64,000 nucleotides of DNA, taken from NCBI RefSeq assembly GCF_003309065.1, contig NZ_POAF01000007.1:1-64000 (forward strand), given 5' to 3'. Source of the stretch: Glutamicibacter soli (GTDB lineage Bacteria; Actinomycetota; Actinomycetes; Actinomycetales; Micrococcaceae). Positions 35,440-45,793 of this stretch are shown in pieces; within the stretch, counting starts at the first letter, position 1; the number at the start of each line of letters is the position of its first letter. The position numbers and the translations under genes were made by a program. The notes under the pieces were generated by a model. That model was not told the origin of the DNA, made no database searches, and saw only the letters and a list, made by a program, of their open reading frames with translations.

Positions 35440-36630
35440 CTAGCCTTCGAGCAGGGCGTCTACGAATGCTTCAGGATCAAATGGAGCCAGATCATCCGGG
35501 CCTTCACCCAGTCCGACCAGCTTGACCGGAACGCCGAGCTGGCGCTGGATCGCTACCACGATGCCGCCCTTGGCAGTGCCGTCCAGCTTGGTCAATACGA
35601 TGCCGGAGACATTCACGACTTCGGAGAACACCTTGGCCTGCGAAAGACCGTTCTGACCAGTCGTCGCGTCGAGGACCAGCAGGACTTCGTCAACAGTTGC
35701 CTTCTTTTCGACGACCCGCTTGATCTTGCCCAGCTCGTCCATCAGGCCAACCTTGTTCTGCAGGCGGCCGGCAGTATCGATCATGACGATGTCGACTTCT
35801 TGGTCAATTCCAGCCGACACGGCTTCGAAAGCAACCGAAGCTGGGTCTGCACCGTCAATTTCCGAGCGAACGGTCGGCACGCCAACGCGGTCGCCCCAGG
35901 TTGCAAGCTGCTCCGCTGCCGCCGCGCGGAAGGTATCCGCCGCGCCGAGGAGCACGTCCTTGTCTTCCGCGACCAGCACGCGTGCCATCTTGCCGATGGT
36001 CGTCGTCTTGCCGACGCCGTTCACGCCCACCACCATGATGATGCTCGGACGGTCCGGATGAGGCTCCGGGAGGTACGTGCGGTCCAGGCTCGGATCAACG
36101 AGCTTGAGGAGTTCTTCGCGAAGCATTGCCTTGACCCGTTGCGGGTCTCGACTGCCCTCGACCTTGACCCGTTCGCGCAGTGCGTCGACGAGTTCCAGGG
36201 TTGGTTCGGTACCGAGGTCCGCCAGCAGCAGGGTTTCTTCGATCTCGTCCCAGACGTCCTCATCGATGGAGTCCTGGCTAAGCAGAGCCAGAAGGCCCTT
36301 GGAGAACATGTTGTTGGACTTGGTCAGTCGTGCGCGCAGACGGGCTAGACGACCTTGGACAGGTTCAGGTACGTCTAGGGCTGGGGCAACGGGAGCCTCA
36401 GGCTCGACGACGCCAACCGGCGCATCTGTGCCATCCGTGGTGGCGACTGAGCCTTCAAGGGTGTCAGTTTCGCCTCCAGCAACGGTGGCGCTGGGAACGT
36501 CGTCAGCGTCGCGCTCAGTTGTGTATGGAGTCCTAGGCTTGCGGCCCTTGGCTACGAAGGCGGTGGCAACAATGCCCACCACTACAACGACCGCGACAAT
36601 GATGATGGTAAGTAATAGCGAATCGGTCAC
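35440..36630 (-). CDS. ftsY: FtsY, signal recognition particle receptor
   Basis: 396 residues. A membrane helix (about 5-27) followed by an acidic Ala/Pro/Glu-rich linker is the usual actinobacterial FtsY N-terminus. The NG GTPase domain has VVGVNGVGKTTTIGK (P-loop), a DTFRAAAAEQL block, DTAGRL and TKLDGTAKGG. FtsY receives SRP-ribosome complexes at the membrane and pairs with Ffh, encoded about 8 kb further along. It is transcribed away from smc and closes at a strong terminator. Confidence 0.97.
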   Translation of the reverse strand: MTDSLLLTIIIVAVVVVVGIVATAFVAKGRKPRTPYTTERDADDVPSATVAGGETDTLEGSVATTDGTDAPVGVVEPEAPVAPALDVPEPVQGRLARLRARLTKSNNMFSKGLLALLSQDSIDEDVWDEIEETLLLADLGTEPTLELVDALRERVKVEGSRDPQRVKAMLREELLKLVDPSLDRTYLPEPHPDRPSIIMVVGVNGVGKTTTIGKMARVLVAEDKDVLLGAADTFRAAAAEQLATWGDRVGVPTVRSEIDGADPASVAFEAVSAGIDQEVDIVMIDTAGRLQNKVGLMDELGKIKRVVEKKATVDEVLLVLDATTGQNGLSQAKVFSEVVNVSGIVLTKLDGTAKGGIVVAIQRQLGVPVKLVGLGEGPDDLAPFDPEAFVDALLEG

Positions 36631-36792
36631 GCTCTAAATCGTCTCATATCTTCGGCGTTTTGCCGTTTTCAGAGGCAAATTCGTCCATCCGACAGGCTCG
36701 GGTGGAAGGGCATAGAATGGCTTGTGGTCCCCGGACCCCTAATTCTTGACAGAAAGGCTGACCGCCTCAGGCAGGGCCCTGACATCGCGGCA

Positions 36793-38031
36793 ATGACTAT
36801 GGCATTTACACAGAAGGCACCGGCTCGTCCGCCCATTCCTGCCGAAATTCGAGTGCTGCTGGTTGCGGCATTCATCATTGCTTTGGGATTCGGCTTGATC
36901 GCGCCGATCCTCCCCCAGTACGCGGTGAGTTTCGATGTGGGAGCTGCGGCGGCAACTGTCATTGTCAGCATCTTCGCGTTCACCCGGTTGATCTTTGCAC
37001 CGGTAGCTGGCGTACTTGTGGGGAAACTGGGTGAACCTCGCATCTATGTCACTGGCGTACTGCTGGTCGCGGTCTCCACATTGCTCTGCGCCGCGGTACA
37101 GGATTACACGCAGCTTCTGCTGGCCCGAGGCTTGGGTGGCTTCGGATCTACGATGTTCACCATTTCAGCGATGGCACTGATTGCCAGGCTTTCTCCCGAC
37201 GAGTCGAGGGGAAGAATTTCTGGTCTGTACGCCGGATCATTCCTGCTTGGCAATGTGGCGGGGCCTGTGCTTGGAACAGTCTTGGCCCCGCTCGGCATGC
37301 GCTTGCCATTCGTGATTTACGGCGTGGCTTTGGTGATTGCCGCGGCAGTCGTCTACATGGCGTTGGGCCGCCGCCGCGACCTTGACGAGCAAGCCAACAA
37401 TCCTGCTGCAGCTGGACAGTCGATCGAAGTCGTCACCATGCGCCAGGCCATGGGATCCACAACCTACCGGGCAGCCCTGTTTTCAGGCTTCAGTTACGGA
37501 TGGCTGGCCTTCGGCGTTCGAAACAGCATGATCCCGCTGTTCGCCCTTGCAGTTTTCGGCCAAGCACAAGGCCAGTCCGTCGCCGGGATCTCCCTTGCCA
37601 TCTTTGCAGTGGGCAACGGCTGCGCGCTGTTGTTCGCCGGCAAGCTCACCGACCGCATCGGCAGGAAGATTCCCGTGTTGCTGGGCATGAGCGTGCTCAT
37701 TGTCAGCATCGGCGCGATGGGGGTCTTCACGTCTTTCGCCGGCTTCATCATCTGTTCGGTGTTCGCCGGATTCGGTGCGGGAACCTTGGGCCCGGCCCAG
37801 CAAGCCTCGGTTGCGGATGTCATTGGTTCAGGTCGCAACGGTGGCAAGGCGCTTGCTGGTTTTCAAATGTGCACCGACTTGGGTTCTATTATCGGGCCGC
37901 TGATTGCCGGCGCAATGGCTGACTTCTGGAGCTACCAGTTGGCCTTTGGCCTTTCTGCCCTCGTAGGCCTCGTCGGCGTTCTTGCGTGGATCGTGGTTCC
38001 CCGCACCCCGAAGCCGGTCCCAGCCGTTTAG
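36793..38031 (+). CDS. MFS transporter, probable drug/metabolite exporter
   Basis: 412 residues from ATG 36793 with twelve hydrophobic helices. The first half has GFGLIAPILPQYAVSF and the loop 2-3 signature VAGVLVGKLGEPRIYV (motif-A-like G...GKLGEPR). A second GKLTDRIGRK motif after helix 8 marks the duplicated half. It fits the DHA1-type drug-exporter group. The substrate cannot be read from sequence. The frame extends upstream to a GTG at 36724, but that part is hydrophilic and lacks a ribosome site. It is divergent from ftsY. Confidence 0.85.
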   Translation: MTMAFTQKAPARPPIPAEIRVLLVAAFIIALGFGLIAPILPQYAVSFDVGAAAATVIVSIFAFTRLIFAPVAGVLVGKLGEPRIYVTGVLLVAVSTLLCAAVQDYTQLLLARGLGGFGSTMFTISAMALIARLSPDESRGRISGLYAGSFLLGNVAGPVLGTVLAPLGMRLPFVIYGVALVIAAAVVYMALGRRRDLDEQANNPAAAGQSIEVVTMRQAMGSTTYRAALFSGFSYGWLAFGVRNSMIPLFALAVFGQAQGQSVAGISLAIFAVGNGCALLFAGKLTDRIGRKIPVLLGMSVLIVSIGAMGVFTSFAGFIICSVFAGFGAGTLGPAQQASVADVIGSGRNGGKALAGFQMCTDLGSIIGPLIAGAMADFWSYQLAFGLSALVGLVGVLAWIVVPRTPKPVPAV

Positions 38032-38099
38032 CATTGCAGATTCGGCAGTTTTTGGCAGCAGGTTTCTGATGCGCAAAGCCGCATCGCTTGCTGCTCCGG

Positions 38100-39542
38100 C
38101 TACAGCTTGGAACGACGACCGAAAACCTTGCCTACCCGGTTCATGACCCGCTGCAACGTTCCGGCTCTGAGCTGGCGGGCATCCACGCTGGCATACCCGT
38201 TTGCGGTGCGGTAAACCCGGGCCCCAAGGTGCGTCGTTTCCGGCACCCCTTGTGGGAATTCAATGCGCTTGAGGCGCCCATCGGCCAGCAGAATCGACAA
38301 ATCAAGCAGCCCCTGCGCACCGTCCAAGGGCAACTTGGCAGCAATCAGCTGCTCGTCCGCCCCCTGGCTATCGCTGCAATGAAGCGAGATGCGCTGCTGT
38401 TCTTTGGTCTTGCGTTGTTCGGCGACAAAGCTTACGGGCTTCGAAACATAGTTCGGGACTCTCGCGCTGAATTTCAGGTAGCGCGCTTCAGCCTCAACGG
38501 ATTCCAGGACTGGAGACCGTTCTTCATTGGCTTCCAAACGGGCAAGACAGATGAGTCCGTCATGGTCGGAGTTGAGAATACAAACGACTTTCTCCCGGCG
38601 AATTCCCTCGAATCGGTGGAGGTCATCAGGCAGGAACTCGGCAAGAAATTCCCGATGGGCTTGAATCCATCCTTTGCGCTTGGCTTCGCGGTACTTCAAG
38701 AAACGCTGGCCTCGGTAGACTTTGAGTCCTTTTCTTGAGAAGAGCCCTGCGACAAGATCCTTGGCGTAGTCCGAATCAGGAACATCTTCCATCAGCGTGG
38801 TCGCAATATGCGCCAGCGATGCCGTGTAGCTTGCAGGATCGATTGGAGCCATGCTGATGTTGGCTCCGTCAGAACGAGCCCTGATGTAGTAGTACTCGTA
38901 GTCGCCGAGAATGCTGTTGCGGTGCGCTGCACAATAAGCCTTGACCAAAGCCATTCCGTCTTCGAGGCGCACCTTGTCTTCACGGAACCGGATGTTATTG
39001 GCACGCAACAATTCAGCGCGGATCATCTTCTGCGGCATCAAGGTCTTAAGCATGTGTTCCAGCGGCGCATCAATGACCGTTTGCGCAAAGGTACTCCCCC
39101 CGCCCTTGCGCCCCCCGGCAGGAACCAGCCGTGGAGCCACGACGTCGGAGTCATGTGCAAGCGCAAAATCCCGCATGCGCGTTAATGTCTCGGCACCCAG
39201 CCAGTCATCGGAGTCGACGAAGAAAATGTATTCACCGTTGGCGCTGTCCATGCCCACGTTCCGGGGTTTGCCGGCCCATCCGCTGTTTTCTTGATGGATG
39301 ACTGTGACGTGCTCGCGGCCGGCCGCGTACTCGTCCAGGACCTGCCCGCCATTGTCGGTGGAACCGTCGTCCACGAAAATCGCCTCGAACAACGAAGTGT
39401 CCAAGGTCTGGGCATCCAGAGAGCTCAGAAGGTCAGTCAGGTACGGCATCGCGTTGTAGACGGGCACAACGATGCTGACGAAAACCGACGTGCCGGATTC
39501 CCGCGTTGCAGATCCGGATTCGGCTGGAACCGAAGACACCAT
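38100..39542 (-). CDS. Family-2 glycosyltransferase with C-terminal extension
   Basis: 480 residues. The N-terminal 230 residues form a GT2 GT-A domain: VSIVVPVYNAMPYL, EAIFVDDGSTDN, and the metal-binding DXD-type FFVDSDDW. The C-terminal 240 residues are a helical linker plus a beta-rich domain like those seen in TarP/TagF-type wall-teichoic-acid enzymes. It probably transfers a sugar to a cell-wall polymer in the cytoplasm. It lies just downstream of smc in the same direction and outside the main polymer cluster, but shares its theme. Confidence 0.88.
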   Translation of the reverse strand: MVSSVPAESGSATRESGTSVFVSIVVPVYNAMPYLTDLLSSLDAQTLDTSLFEAIFVDDGSTDNGGQVLDEYAAGREHVTVIHQENSGWAGKPRNVGMDSANGEYIFFVDSDDWLGAETLTRMRDFALAHDSDVVAPRLVPAGGRKGGGSTFAQTVIDAPLEHMLKTLMPQKMIRAELLRANNIRFREDKVRLEDGMALVKAYCAAHRNSILGDYEYYYIRARSDGANISMAPIDPASYTASLAHIATTLMEDVPDSDYAKDLVAGLFSRKGLKVYRGQRFLKYREAKRKGWIQAHREFLAEFLPDDLHRFEGIRREKVVCILNSDHDGLICLARLEANEERSPVLESVEAEARYLKFSARVPNYVSKPVSFVAEQRKTKEQQRISLHCSDSQGADEQLIAAKLPLDGAQGLLDLSILLADGRLKRIEFPQGVPETTHLGARVYRTANGYASVDARQLRAGTLQRVMNRVGKVFGRRSKL

Positions 39543-39610
39543 GTCAGAGCTCTTCTCAGGCTAGTAGGAAAGTCTCAGCACACTCTAGCCCACCAACTGG
39601 CTTATTTGCC

Positions 39611-42600
39611 TCAGGACGCACTGCGGTCCATCTTCTGGCTGATCACAGTGGAGACGCCATCCCCGCGCATGGTCACTCCGTACAAGGCATCAGCGACTTC
39701 CATCGTCTTCTTCTGGTGCGTGATCACGATCAACTGCGAGGATTCACGAAGCTCCTCGAAGATCGTGATGAGCCGTCCCAGATTCACATCATCGAGCGCG
39801 GCTTCGACCTCGTCCATGACGTAGAACGGCGAAGGACGGGCTTTGAAGATCGCCACCAGAAGCGCCACTGCGGTCAGCGAGCGTTCGCCACCTGATAGCA
39901 GAGACAGCCGCTTGATCTTCTTGCCTGCCGGACGGGCTTCAACCTCGATACCGGTCGTGAGCATGTTCTCGGGATCTGTCAGGACCAGCTGCCCTTCGCC
40001 CCCGGGAAACAGCCTGTCGAAGATCCTCTTGAACTGCACCGCGGTGTCGTTGTACGCCTCGGTGAAGACTCGCTCCACATGTGAATCCACGTCCTTGATG
40101 ATCTGTTGCAGGTCGCCTCGCGACTTCTTCAGATCTTCAAGCTGTCCGGCAAGGAATTTGTGCCGTTCCTCCAAGGCCGCGAATTCCTCCAGCGCCAGCG
40201 GGTTGACCTTGCCCAGTGCGGCAAGATCACGTTCGGCTTTCTTGAGCCGTTTTTCCTGTTCGGCGCGGTCGAAGGGTTTCGTGCCGACCGCATTGCCGTC
40301 TTCATCTACATTAACTCGAAGTTCAGCCCACTTGTCATCGGGGTCTGACGTCTCGGGAATCAATTGATCAGGACCGAAATTCGCGATCAGGTGATCGGGG
40401 GTGTAGCCGAGTTCTTCTAGGGATTTCGTTTCCAGATTCTCGATCTTGATACGCAACTCGGCGCGGAGTATTCCGTCACGATGCACCGCATCGGCCAGCC
40501 GGGAAAGTTCGGCTGCGAGCTGCTCAGCCTCGGTCCGATTGCTCGCCAGCAGTTCTTCAAGTTCGGATTTCCTGACCGAAAGCTCGTCCCGTTGCTGGCC
40601 GGCCATCGTCAATGACAATTCAATGAATCGAAGCACGCGTTCGGAAGCCTGTTCCACACGCTGGGCCTTCGCAGCTTGCGCCTTGCGCTCGGCGGCGCGA
40701 TTCAGCGCCACTTCCCGATGGGTGCGTTCGGCGGCAGCGGTGCGGCGCAGGCCCTCGACCCGGGAGCGCAACGCGGTCACCCGCTCTTCGCTGCTTCGCA
40801 GCGCAAGCCTGGCCTCAAGTTCTTGCTGCCGTGCAGCTGCCGCGGCGTCCGCCAATGCGGCCCGTGTCGCCTCGTCGACGGGCTCATCCTCGGAATCGGT
40901 CGACGCCATGTCCATGCGCTCGCTGATTTCCTCGTAGGATTCTTGTTCAATTTCAAGTTTTTCAATGGCAGCGTCAAGCCTGGATTGCAAGGATTTCTTC
41001 TCGGATTGCGCCGAACGAAGCTTGTGGCCCAGACGGGCCAGGTAGTTGGACAATTCCTCGATTGCCGCATCGGATTCGGCCAGCTGCCTCAAGGCTTCAT
41101 CCCTGGCATGCTCTGCATCGGACAGCACCGGTGCACGCCGCGCCAGTTCGATTTCCAGTTGCGCTAGTTCCTCCTGGGCCTGGCCCAACTCCGCTGACGT
41201 CTGCTCGACCAACGCTTGCTGGGCGATCAGCGAGGCTCCGGCTGAATCTCCAATGGAACTGCAAAGCCTGGAAAAAGTCATGCCTTCAAAGGTCGTGAGT
41301 TTGGCTTCCGGGTGCGCTTCGAAAATCTGCTGAGCGGCATCGAAGTCAGTGACGACGTAGTGGTGGGCGAAGATATTGTCCAGGAGATTCGAGAACTCGT
41401 CGGCAGAACTCACGATGTCCCGTGCCGCAATGGCCAGCTCGCCAAGGTCGGGGGTGGACGCCATCGGGACATCTGCATGGACAAAGGATGCGTTGGCGGA
41501 CTGGTCATCCGCCAGTTGCCTGACCAATGCGATCGCGTCGGCGGAGCGCCCCGCCACCAGGTGTTCCGCGCAGTCGCGCAGGATTGCGGCGACGGCCTGC
41601 TCATAACCCTCGGTGACCGTCAGCAGCTCCCCCAGCCGCCCGGCGAGCACGTCCGGAGATCGTTCGAGCAACTGAGCGGAACGGTCATCCGGCTTCGAAT
41701 TCAGCTTCAGGGCGTCCAGTCGCGCGCGGAGGCCGGAAATCCGGACCGACAGTTCCTGCTGGCGCCGGCTATCCCGGTTCTGCTCTTCGGCTAAGCGGGT
41801 GAAGGAAGCTTCTGCTTTTTCAAACAGGTTGTTGAGCTGGTGCTCGCCGGCGAGCTGTTCGTCGAGTTCGGTGCTGACCGATTCGTGCGAGCGCGCGTCT
41901 GCCGCAAGATCCGCATCAAAGGACTGGACGTTGTCCCGCAGTCTGGAGATCTCCGCGCGCGTCACATCTACGCGGCTGCGTGCCGATGCCACCTGCGAGG
42001 CAAGCCGTGACATTCCCTCGCGACGGTCAGCGGCCGCGCGCAGCATGGCGGCCATGCGCTGCTGTTCTGCACGCGATTGTTCTTCGGCCTGCTCTTTGGC
42101 TTCGATGGCTTCGGCCAGGATTTCGTGGCGGTCTTCGACTGCCTCGACAAGCTCCTCGAGTTCCTCGCTCAATCGCTCCGCTTGGGCTTCAAGCCGTTCC
42201 GGATCACGGCTCGAATCGAAATGCGTTTGATTGCTTTCAAGCAGTTTTCCCCGTTCGCGCGCCAACGCGGTCAGCGAGCGAAAACGCTCGGCCTGCGTGG
42301 TGAGCGCAACCCAGGTCTCCTGCATCAGGGCGAGCCGGGGCGTGAGAATCTCGCTCCGCTCGGAAAGTTCGGAGACCTGGCGGCGGACGCGCTCAAGCCG
42401 CGAGGCGACGTCCTGCTGCTGTGCCTGGATCTTGGATTCGTCGCTGATGTCCTGAGCAAGCTTGTTGTTCAGCGACACCAGGTCATCGGCCAGCAGGCGA
42501 GCCCTGGCATCACGCACGTCCAACTGGACGGTCTGCGCTCGGCGGGCAATCTTAGCCTGGCGGCCCAGGGGCGCCAGTTGCCGGCGGACCTCGGAGTTCA

Positions 42601-43180
42601 GGTCTTCCAACCGGTCCATGTTGCCCTGCATGGCCTGCAGCTTGCGCAGGGTCTTTTCCTTGCGCCGCCGGTGCTTGAGCACCCCGGCGGCTTCCTCGAT
42701 GAAGCCCCGGCGGTCTTCGGCGGTGGCATGGAGGATTCTGTCCAGCTGGCCTTGGCCGACGATGACATGCATTTCACGGCCCAGCCCCGAGTCGGACAGG
42801 AGTTCTTGGATGTCCAGCAACCTGCACGAGCTTCCGTTGATTGCGTATTCGGAGCCGCCTGCACGGAACAGGGTTCGCGAAATGGTCACTTCGGCGTAGT
42901 CAATGGGAAGCTGTCCATCGGTATTGTCGATGGTGAGTGAGACATGGGCACGTCCCAGCGGCGGACGCCCTGACGTTCCGGCAAAGATGACATCTTCCAT
43001 CTTGCCGCCGCGCAACGTTTTGGCCCCCTGCTCCCCCATAACCCATGACAGGGCATCAACGACATTGGATTTGCCCGAACCGTTGGGTCCGACAACAGCC
43101 GTAACGCCCGGCTCGAACTCAAAAGTGGTCGCCGAAGCAAAAGACTTGAATCCGCGAACGGTAAGAGTCTTCAGATGCAC
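39611..43180 (-). CDS. smc: SMC, chromosome condensation/segregation ATPase
   Basis: 1189 residues, the full bacterial SMC length. Walker A is GPNGSGKSN (residues 32-39), then the R-loop region near AKTLRGGKMEDVIFAG. Two long heptad-rich coiled coils (about 170-500 and 670-1020) flank the hinge (about 510-660). The signature LLSGGERSLTAVAL and Walker B PFYVMDEVEAALDD are near the C-terminus. It works with ScpAB to compact and segregate DNA. The ATG lies about 30 nt downstream of a poor ribosome site. It sits in the conserved rnc-mutM-smc-ftsY block, separated here from mutM by an oppositely oriented serine hydrolase. Confidence 0.98.
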   Translation of the reverse strand: MHLKTLTVRGFKSFASATTFEFEPGVTAVVGPNGSGKSNVVDALSWVMGEQGAKTLRGGKMEDVIFAGTSGRPPLGRAHVSLTIDNTDGQLPIDYAEVTISRTLFRAGGSEYAINGSSCRLLDIQELLSDSGLGREMHVIVGQGQLDRILHATAEDRRGFIEEAAGVLKHRRRKEKTLRKLQAMQGNMDRLEDLNSEVRRQLAPLGRQAKIARRAQTVQLDVRDARARLLADDLVSLNNKLAQDISDESKIQAQQQDVASRLERVRRQVSELSERSEILTPRLALMQETWVALTTQAERFRSLTALARERGKLLESNQTHFDSSRDPERLEAQAERLSEELEELVEAVEDRHEILAEAIEAKEQAEEQSRAEQQRMAAMLRAAADRREGMSRLASQVASARSRVDVTRAEISRLRDNVQSFDADLAADARSHESVSTELDEQLAGEHQLNNLFEKAEASFTRLAEEQNRDSRRQQELSVRISGLRARLDALKLNSKPDDRSAQLLERSPDVLAGRLGELLTVTEGYEQAVAAILRDCAEHLVAGRSADAIALVRQLADDQSANASFVHADVPMASTPDLGELAIAARDIVSSADEFSNLLDNIFAHHYVVTDFDAAQQIFEAHPEAKLTTFEGMTFSRLCSSIGDSAGASLIAQQALVEQTSAELGQAQEELAQLEIELARRAPVLSDAEHARDEALRQLAESDAAIEELSNYLARLGHKLRSAQSEKKSLQSRLDAAIEKLEIEQESYEEISERMDMASTDSEDEPVDEATRAALADAAAAARQQELEARLALRSSEERVTALRSRVEGLRRTAAAERTHREVALNRAAERKAQAAKAQRVEQASERVLRFIELSLTMAGQQRDELSVRKSELEELLASNRTEAEQLAAELSRLADAVHRDGILRAELRIKIENLETKSLEELGYTPDHLIANFGPDQLIPETSDPDDKWAELRVNVDEDGNAVGTKPFDRAEQEKRLKKAERDLAALGKVNPLALEEFAALEERHKFLAGQLEDLKKSRGDLQQIIKDVDSHVERVFTEAYNDTAVQFKRIFDRLFPGGEGQLVLTDPENMLTTGIEVEARPAGKKIKRLSLLSGGERSLTAVALLVAIFKARPSPFYVMDEVEAALDDVNLGRLITIFEELRESSQLIVITHQKKTMEVADALYGVTMRGDGVSTVISQKMDRSAS

Positions 43181-43331
43181 AGCGTGAAATTCCTAAGTTC
43201 GGCCCGATATCGATAGTGTTAGTCATGGACGCGCAGACCATGTTCTCCGAGATGATTCTATCGAAACGACTCAGTGAAAACCGGTTTCTGCTCGCCCTTG
43301 AGCTCAGCAAAAACGAGGGGTAGATCATTTC

Positions 43332-44147
43332 GTGGACGTCTTATCAGAGATCGAAAACTGGCCGGTGGACAACGCAGTGTCTGTTGTCATCGATGGGCGG
43401 GGTTCAATTGCTGGCCAGCACGGCGACCTTGACAAGGTCTATGCCTTGGCTTCGGTCACCAAGTTGCTGAGCTCGTATGCATTCCTGATTGCCTTGGAAG
43501 AAGGAGCGATCAACCTGGAAGATCCTGCCGGGCCTGAAGGATCTACCGTCCACCACTTGCTGGCTCATACCGCCGGGTACGACTTCGATTCAGATGTCAT
43601 CCGTTTCGCGGTGGGCGCCAAACGCGGGTACTCCAACTACGGTTTCGAAAAATTGGCCGAACACCTGCAGCAGGAAACAGAAATCAACTTTGCCGACTAC
43701 GCGCAGGAGGCGGTTTTCGCTCCGCTCGGCATGAATTCCACCAAAATCGCGGGAAGCTGCGCAAAGGATGGTCGGTCCAGCGCGGCGGATCTTGCTAAGT
43801 TCGCGGCCGAGCTCCTGAACCCGACACTCGTTTCTCCAGAGACCCTGTCCGATGCAACCCGGGTCCATTTTGAGGGCTTGGTTGGCATCCTGCCCGGGTA
43901 TGGACGGCAGAACCCGAATGACTGGGGTTTGGGATTCGAGCTTCGTTCTTCGAAGAATCCGCACTGGACCGGAGCGTCGCATCCTGCCCAGACCTTTGGG
44001 CATTTCGGCCAATCGGGAACGTTCCTCTGGGTGGATCCCGTAGACCGTCTGGCCTGCGTGACCCTCACAGACCGCAATTTCGGACCGTGGGCGGCGGATG
44101 CGTGGGCGGGCTATAACGAGCGTGTGCTCAAGGCCTACGCAGCCTAA
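43332..44147 (+). CDS. Beta-lactamase-fold serine hydrolase (class C / PBP-like)
   Basis: 271 residues from a GTG, no signal peptide. The catalytic motifs are SVTK (Ser/Lys), YSN (GYSNYGFEKL) and HFGQSG in the position of KTG. It resembles DUF302-free class-C beta-lactamase-family esterases and transpeptidase-like proteins, which are often not true beta-lactamases; the lack of an export signal argues for an esterase or peptidase role. It lies between smc and mutM on the opposite strand, interrupting the usual gene order, and ends only 3 nt before the mutM stop, convergent. Confidence 0.85.
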   Translation: MDVLSEIENWPVDNAVSVVIDGRGSIAGQHGDLDKVYALASVTKLLSSYAFLIALEEGAINLEDPAGPEGSTVHHLLAHTAGYDFDSDVIRFAVGAKRGYSNYGFEKLAEHLQQETEINFADYAQEAVFAPLGMNSTKIAGSCAKDGRSSAADLAKFAAELLNPTLVSPETLSDATRVHFEGLVGILPGYGRQNPNDWGLGFELRSSKNPHWTGASHPAQTFGHFGQSGTFLWVDPVDRLACVTLTDRNFGPWAADAWAGYNERVLKAYAA

Positions 44148-44150
44148 AAC

Positions 44151-45080
44151 CTATCTGGGGATTCGCCGCGGCCGCGGTTGGCATACAGGGCAGCTGTAAG
44201 AGGACCGCCCCATGAAGGGGTCGCGGCGGATCAAGGACTGGCGTCCTTGCTCTAGGCACCGAAGGCATGGTTCCCCTTCTCTCCCATAGGCATTCAGGGA
44301 TCGGGAGAAATAGCCGCTGGCGCCGTTGACGTTGACGTAGAGCGAGTCGAAGCTCGTCCCGCCAGCTTCCAGCGCACGGGTCATCACGTCAATCAGCGCC
44401 TCATTCAGAAGCGTTACCTCGAAGCGGCGGATGGTGGCAGTGTTTCGCAGGCCGGAAAGCCCGGCGGCCCAGAGGGCCTCGTCGGCGTAGATGTTTCCAA
44501 CGCCCGAGATGACTTCTTGGTCAAGGATTGCGCGTTTGAGCTGAGTCGTCTTTTTGCGCAGGGAGGTATAGAGATCCTCCGCGCTTCGCACCGGATCCAG
44601 TACGTCTCGCGCAATATGGGCGGCGGCCTGTGGGATGAATTTGCTCATGCTGCCCGCACCGCCAGGGCCGCCATCAGAGGTTGCCGTCAGCGCAGAAAGG
44701 AACATGCCGCCGAATATCCTCTGGTCGACGAATCGCAGCTCGGCGGGTGCGTCAGGCATGTCGCTGAGGGTCAGTCTAACCTTGAGGTGCTTTTCATCGG
44801 GAGCGGCCGGCTCTTCGACAAGAAGCTGCCCGCTCATCCCGAGATGGGCCATCAATGCGGCTGGTTCCGGGAGTCCGTCAAGCTCCATCCACAGGAATTT
44901 TCCACGTCGGGCGACGGTACTTACTGTGCAACCAGTCAGGGAATGTTCGAAATCAAGTGGGCCGTCGTGGTGCCGGCGGACCGAACGTGGGTCCAGGACC
45001 TGCACCGATTCAATTCGACGGCCCCGAACCCACTTGTCCAGTCCGACACGGACTACTTCAACTTCAGGTAATTCCGGCAA
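44151..45080 (-). CDS. mutM: Formamidopyrimidine-DNA glycosylase (Fpg)
   Basis: 309 residues from a TTG at 45080 (PELPEVEVVR follows the initiator), giving the essential Pro2 nucleophile and Glu3; AGGTCGG lies upstream. The helix-two-turn-helix segment is in QEVISGVGNIYADEALW. The C-terminal zinc finger reads CLRC ... CPVC. The enzyme removes oxidised purines such as 8-oxoG and cleaves the strand by AP-lyase action. It starts 11 nt after the rnc stop, so rpmF-rnc-mutM is probably one transcript. Confidence 0.96.
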   Translation of the reverse strand: MPELPEVEVVRVGLDKWVRGRRIESVQVLDPRSVRRHHDGPLDFEHSLTGCTVSTVARRGKFLWMELDGLPEPAALMAHLGMSGQLLVEEPAAPDEKHLKVRLTLSDMPDAPAELRFVDQRIFGGMFLSALTATSDGGPGGAGSMSKFIPQAAAHIARDVLDPVRSAEDLYTSLRKKTTQLKRAILDQEVISGVGNIYADEALWAAGLSGLRNTATIRRFEVTLLNEALIDVMTRALEAGGTSFDSLYVNVNGASGYFSRSLNAYGREGEPCLRCLEQGRQSLIRRDPFMGRSSYSCPVCQPRPRRIPR

Positions 45081-45091
45081 TGAAACCGACC

Positions 45092-45790
45092 TTAGCTTCG
45101 TGGAATCTGTTCGCCAGGGTGCAGTTGCAGCCAAGAGTTGCGAGCAGCTTCCTGCTCCGCCTCCTTCTTCGACGGGCCGTGGCCGCTGCCGTAAGGCTCG
45201 TCAGAGATTACAAGCGTTGCTTCATAGGTGCGTGCATGGTCAGGACCGGATCCGGTCACTTGATAGCGCATGTCACCCAGTTTCTTGGCTGCGACTTCTT
45301 CCTGGATGACAGTTTTCCAGTCAGTCGCCGCGCCAAGAAGGCGAACGTCTTCCAGCAAGGGCGTCACGAACCGAAGGACCAACGCACGAGCTGCATCCAT
45401 TCCCTGATCCAGATACGTGGCGCCGATCAAGGCTTCCATGGTGTCTGCAAGGATTGAAGCCTTGTTGGCACCGTTGGATTGAGCTTCACCGCGTCCGAGG
45501 AAGATGTGCTCCCCTACTCCGAGGTCCCGGGCAATGATGGCCAAGGCACGGGTGCTGACGATTGCGGCACGGCGCTTGGCCAGGTCGCCTTCGGGAAGGT
45601 CCGGATACTTCTTGTAGAGGTATTCGGCAACCGAAAAACCGAGGATGGAGTCGCCAAGAAATTCGACGCGTTCGTTGGTTGGTATTCCACCGTTCTCGTA
45701 CGAATACGAACGATGGGTCAGGGCAAGACGAAGCGTCTCGGAATCGATGTCGATTCCGAGACGCTTCATCAGTTCTTCTTTTGAAGACAT
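45092..45790 (-). CDS. rnc: Ribonuclease III
   Basis: 232 residues. The RNase III signature NERVEFLGDSILGFSV carries the catalytic Glu/Asp, and a second acidic block lies at ADTMEALIGATYLD. The C-terminal double-stranded-RNA-binding domain ends GPSKKEAEQEAARNSW. It processes rRNA precursors and double-stranded RNAs. The ATG follows the rpmF stop by 3 nt, giving a tight operon DUF177-rpmF-rnc-mutM. Confidence 0.97.
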   Translation of the reverse strand: MSSKEELMKRLGIDIDSETLRLALTHRSYSYENGGIPTNERVEFLGDSILGFSVAEYLYKKYPDLPEGDLAKRRAAIVSTRALAIIARDLGVGEHIFLGRGEAQSNGANKASILADTMEALIGATYLDQGMDAARALVLRFVTPLLEDVRLLGAATDWKTVIQEEVAAKKLGDMRYQVTGSGPDHARTYEATLVISDEPYGSGHGPSKKEAEQEAARNSWLQLHPGEQIPRS

Positions 45791-45793
45791 GTC